A DNA stretch of 64,000 nt from Streptomyces dioscori (GTDB lineage: Bacteria > Actinomycetota > Actinomycetes > Streptomycetales > Streptomycetaceae), in the NCBI RefSeq assembly GCF_003024195.1, contig NZ_KZ679058.1, positions 44,118-108,117 of the forward strand. Reading direction: 5' to 3'. Shown here in pieces: positions 63,976-64,000 of the stretch. Position 1 is the stretch's first letter. The number at the start of each line of letters is the position of its first letter. The position numbers were made by a program, and so were the translations under genes. Below the pieces are notes generated by a model. That model saw only the letters and a program-made list of their open reading frames with translations, had not been told where the DNA came from and ran no database searches.

Positions 63976-64000
63976 CCTGCCGGGCCTGCCGGGCCTGCCG

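Noticed and set aside
1..64000. tRNA, rRNA, riboswitch, CRISPR, transposase or phage integrase genes
   Set aside because: I looked for their hallmarks (T-loop GGTTCGAATCC-type sequence, repeat-spacer pattern, DDE or Tyr/Ser recombinase motifs) and saw none that hold up.

Overview
The window is about 72-74% GC with extreme third-position GC bias, many GTG starts, ATGA/GTGA gene overlaps, Streptomyces-type families (DUF574 methyltransferase, SARP regulator, LVIVD/DUF305 pair, FprA-type reductase) and no rRNA or tRNA gene that I can recognise. It is almost certainly a Streptomyces chromosome, with housekeeping and degradative genes on both sides of a putative specialised-metabolite locus.

Layout. 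0.05-13 kb: uracil-DNA glycosylase, a BNR-repeat protein, a frameshifted Rv1733c-like membrane gene, an NAD(P)-binding SDR, an old-yellow-enzyme gene divergent from an ArsR-type regulator (two matching operators between them), the 3' remnant of a lost NCS2 permease, a ferredoxin-NADP reductase, DUF305 and LVIVD secreted proteins, TetR, HAD and epoxide hydrolase genes. 13.3-19.3 kb: an Lrp regulator divergent from a valine/leucine dehydrogenase, then a MoxR ATPase / metallopeptidase-VWA / unknown-protein operon.

19.4-40.9 kb is the part to look at: a candidate biosynthetic gene cluster. Arm A (minus strand) is bicupin, asparagine synthetase, PrpF-like isomerase, acyl-CoA-dehydrogenase-fold flavoenzyme, cyclic amidohydrolase and flavin reductase, six overlapping or nearly touching genes ending at a strong terminator. 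Arm B (minus) is serine O-acetyltransferase, cysteine-synthase-like PLP enzyme, cupin and EamA exporter. Between them and the regulator, on the plus strand, lie a 42-codon ORF overlapping (ATGA) a degenerate ATP-grasp gene, and a secreted 161-residue protein with nine DEGPN repeats. A SARP-NB-ARC-TPR regulator follows. Arm C (minus) is psuG, HAD phosphatase, MFS exporter, cupin and tautomerase, coupled by 4-bp overlaps. PsuG next to a phosphatase and an exporter, with no pseudouridine kinase, is the arrangement expected for C-nucleoside synthesis rather than pseudouridine salvage. A plausible reading (inference) is that arms A and B make a nitrogen-rich ring or a beta-substituted alanine, PsuG joins a base to ribose 5-phosphate, the HAD protein dephosphorylates, and the MFS/EamA proteins export.

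41-64 kb: a protein with three SKDH repeats, a large P-loop/TPR protein, an alpha/beta hydrolase-TetR operon with a readable promoter and two operators, an NhaA-thioredoxin fusion, GDSL hydrolase, methyltransferase, PAP2 phosphatase, M56 peptidase, DUF5134 protein, FUSC transporter-MarR operon, a LacI regulator divergent from a GH10-CBM2 xylanase, Ppx/GppA phosphatase, and F420-type and VOC proteins at the right edge. A dispersed ~45-bp element (GGGGCGCGGGGAAC core) recurs in at least seven intergenic places.
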